Source of the DNA: Nemertoderma westbladi
Lineage: Eukaryota; Xenacoelomorpha; Nemertodermatida; Nemertodermatidae
DNA: 37,940 nt
NCBI GenBank assembly: GCA_032718475.1
Contig: JAUCBJ010002778.1
Coordinates: forward strand, 1-37,940
Reading direction: 5' to 3'
This document shows positions 35,813 to 37,940 of the stretch, one piece after another. Each line of letters starts with the position of its first letter. Position 1 is the stretch's first letter. The translations under genes and the position numbers were made by a program. The notes below the pieces were generated by a model that saw only the letters and a list, made by a program, of their open reading frames with translations, was not told where the DNA came from and searched no databases.

Positions 35813-37513
35813 GAGCTAATAAACCAACAGGTTGATGCCATCAATGATGCTGACGACAGCAGGCAATCATCCCAGGCATGGAAATCGATCAATCTGCTTA
35901 CTGGGCGGAAAAGCCAACCAACCACCAAGGTTAAGGCTGAATCACCAGCCGATCGCATCAATGGTTGGAATGCACACTTTGAAAAGCTCCTCAATAATGA
36001 CAGGGTATTGCCTGATAACTTTATAGAAGTAAAAGTGTCTGAGTCTGTACTCCCAGATATTCCCATTGGCGATATCTCCTTTGCAGAAGTGAAGGCTGCT
36101 GCAAAGAGCATTAAGACCAATCGTGCCAGTGGAGTAGATGGTGTTCCCCCTGAGGTCTTTAAAATACCTGAGTGTTTAAAGCTCATCTATCCCATCATAG
36201 TAGACATGTACCGAACAACAAGAGTCCCACAAGAAATGAAAACAAATAAGTTGGTGCCAGTTCCCAAGAAGGGCAACCTAACACTCTATGGTTCTTTTCG
36301 GGGAATCTCATTGATCTCGATTGCTGCAAAGCTATACAATAGGATTCTATTAAATCGCATCAGGGATCCCATTGAGAGACTGCTCCGTGGAAATCAGAAT
36401 GGGTTCCGTAAAGGTCGTGGGACCATGGAGCCCATTTTGGCACTTAGAAGGATAATTGAAGAGTTATCAAAAAAGAAAGACAGGCATCTGGCTGTTATCT
36501 TTGTTGACTTCTTCAAGGCCTTTGATTCAGTCTCTCGCTTACGTATGTTCAGCATACTTTCATTATATAGGATTCCTGATGAAATTATTGCAGCAATCAG
36601 ATCAGTATACGATGGTTCGACAACATTTGTGTCTACTGTTGATGGTGACACAGAACCATTTGAAGTGTTATGGGGCGTCCTCCAAGGAGACACACTTGCA
36701 CCATTCTTGTTCATTATTGTGGTTGACTATGTTCTACGCATGTCCTTAGATCATTATAATGATGATGGGGTGATGATAACTCCTCTTACTGGCTCCAGAA
36801 GTCGAGGAAATCCTGCCAAGTACCTAACTGATCTAGACTTCGCTGATGACTTAGGAGTACTCTCAGAATCATTAGAGGGAGCCCAACGGCTCCTCAGCTC
36901 ATTAGAAGATGCTGCTTCTAGTGTTGGTCTTTTTATTAACTCCAGAAAGACCAAAATTCTGACAGTTAACTTTGAAAGTCCTCAGCAAGTCTCTGATCGG
37001 ATGAGCATAAGCTCAAAGGATGGTATGCTTGAGCATGTGGACGACTTCTGTTACCTGGGATCATGGATCCGGAAGTCAGGTGAGGACCTAGTAGTTCCAG
37101 TACTCCTTTACGGGAGTCCATGCCGGGCTCTAACTGCTGAGGACACCAAATCTCTGGATGGCACATTCACAAGAATGCTACGCCGGGTTCATTGTGTCAA
37201 GTACAATGCACACATCTCCAACCAGACACTATATAACATTGGAGGTGTCTCATTGGTTCCCCCAAGCTTGACACTAGAACAAAATCGCCTCCACTTTGCA
37301 GGACATTGCTTTCGCCGTGAGGACCAGCCAGTGCATAATCTTGTACTTTGGCAGCCTCATGGAGTGAATAAGCATGGTGGACAGCCCATGACTTTCTTGA
37401 GACGCATCTTAAAGGACACTGGCCTTAAAGATGCGGATGATCTAGCAAATGTCATGGGTGATAGGGAGTTGTGGCGGTGCAATTTTGTTGACAAGCGGGC
37501 ACAGCATTCTTAA
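35813..37513 (+). pseudogene. LINE copy 2 reverse transcriptase frame, open but with a 105-bp in-frame deletion
   Basis: The frame is open from the truncated 5' end to the stop at 37511-37513 (566 codons). It has no good ATG near its start. RT motifs are intact: FVDFFKAFDSV (box A), GVLQGDTLAPFLFII (box B) and DLDFADDLG (box C, both catalytic Asp). The thumb region lacks 35 codons present in copy 1 at 15276-15380, joined at 37089/37090 (GAGGACCT then AGTAGTTCC). A C-terminal Cys/His region (FAGHCFRRED) follows. It cannot be autonomous because the 5' part is missing and the thumb is shortened. Confidence 0.8.
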
Positions 37514-37560
37514 AAATGCAGCTGCAATGCAGCATGCCGATCCTAGTAGTAATAGTAGTA
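35813..37560 (+). mobile_element. RTE-like LINE copy 2, 5'-truncated, inserted in the older LINE
   Basis: This copy starts abruptly at GAGCTAATAAACCAACAGG. It ends with the same 3' UTR as copy 1 and a TAG/TAA microsatellite (37543-37561). The two halves of an opposite-strand LINE lie directly on either side, which proves nesting. The target duplication is short or blurred (TGCC at both sides is the best guess). Confidence 0.85.
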
Positions 37561-37940
37561 GTGCCATATATTTTCCTTGTAGGGCTGAACTCGATGTTTG
37601 GTGGCTGCCCAAGCAAGTTGATGAAGTGATGTTTCCACTTCCCCAGACGTTCTTCGGGACTATCTGCTTTGAGGCGCCCCTTTGCACGACTTTTCCGACC
37701 AGATACCTCATTCACAGTTTGCCAGGTTAGTCTTGATTGTTGCTGTATGTGAGCAGTTGTAATTTCTTCCATATTGTCCTGTATGTACTTCTCCTGGCTG
37801 ATGTTGTAGGCCAATTTAAGATCTTCCTTAGTTTTCTCAACCTTGTTGATGTTTTCCGTTGTTGGTTGATCAATTTTTGCTTTGTAGGCTATCTTAAGAT
37901 GTTCTCTCTTACAAATAACCTCAGAGTCTTGTCATGGCAC
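37561..37940 (-). pseudogene. Older RTE-like LINE (minus), region N-terminal to RT
   Basis: On the minus strand this encodes basic helical sequence (MAYNISQEKYIQDNMEEI), then LTWQTVNEVSGRKSRAKGR and ERLGKWKHHFINLLGQPP. This is the usual linker region before RT in RTE-like LINEs (W.........LL..PP). It is cut by copy 2 and resumes at 35812. It runs off the window. Confidence 0.75.

Overview
The window is eukaryotic and almost certainly from an invertebrate animal genome. It carries spliced exons with GT-AG boundaries, minisatellites, LINEs, DNA transposons and a BEL/Pao-type gag-protease. A marine invertebrate is plausible, but the species cannot be named from what is seen. Unique DNA is AT-rich; the minus-strand retroelement block at 2950-13137 is visibly GC-rich.

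Layout. 1-2949: AT-rich DNA with a foldback repeat (112-347) and a composite dispersed repeat (2046-2352). 2950-13137: a GC-rich, minus-strand retroelement-like block. Read 5' to 3' on the minus strand it has a charged coiled-coil and Asn-rich leader frame (13137-10984), a BEL/Pao-type Gag (10615-9290, continuing to 8975 after an in-frame TAG), and a +1-frame CCHC knuckle plus DUF1758-like retropepsin (8990-7462). A palindrome-containing minisatellite follows, interrupted by a 5'-truncated LINE with a 12-bp target duplication. Last comes a frame (5604-2950) with an RNase D/WRN-like exonuclease domain and three CCHC knuckles. No reverse transcriptase or integrase is present in the block. 13750-15848: a dead RTE-like LINE copy on the plus strand.

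16029-28792: the host gene, a trypsin-family serine protease on the plus strand. Four 3' exons are visible, carrying catalytic Asp102, Asp189 and Ser195; the His57 exon and signal peptide are not found. Its first visible intron (6.5 kb) starts with a 57-bp minisatellite at the splice donor and ends with a 27/28-bp minisatellite at the acceptor. Its last intron (5.6 kb) holds a P-element-like transposon (23605-27862, 354-bp inverted repeats, 8-bp TSD). That transposon encodes a truncated THAP transposase, which is itself split by a 2046-bp hAT-like element with its own 8-bp TSD.

28793-37940: 3' flank, a ~4 kb array of a 31-bp satellite with higher-order structure (30254-34305), a possible TATA-type promoter, and an RTE-like LINE (plus strand) inserted into an older, internally deleted LINE (minus strand).

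The only convincing host gene is the protease. Everything else is mobile or tandem DNA that has inflated its introns and flanks. The most unusual points are the exonuclease/triple-knuckle frame attached to a gag-protease element, a Ty3-type +1 frameshift heptamer between Gag and protease, and two intronic minisatellites whose units carry splice-signal-like and poly(A)-signal sequences.
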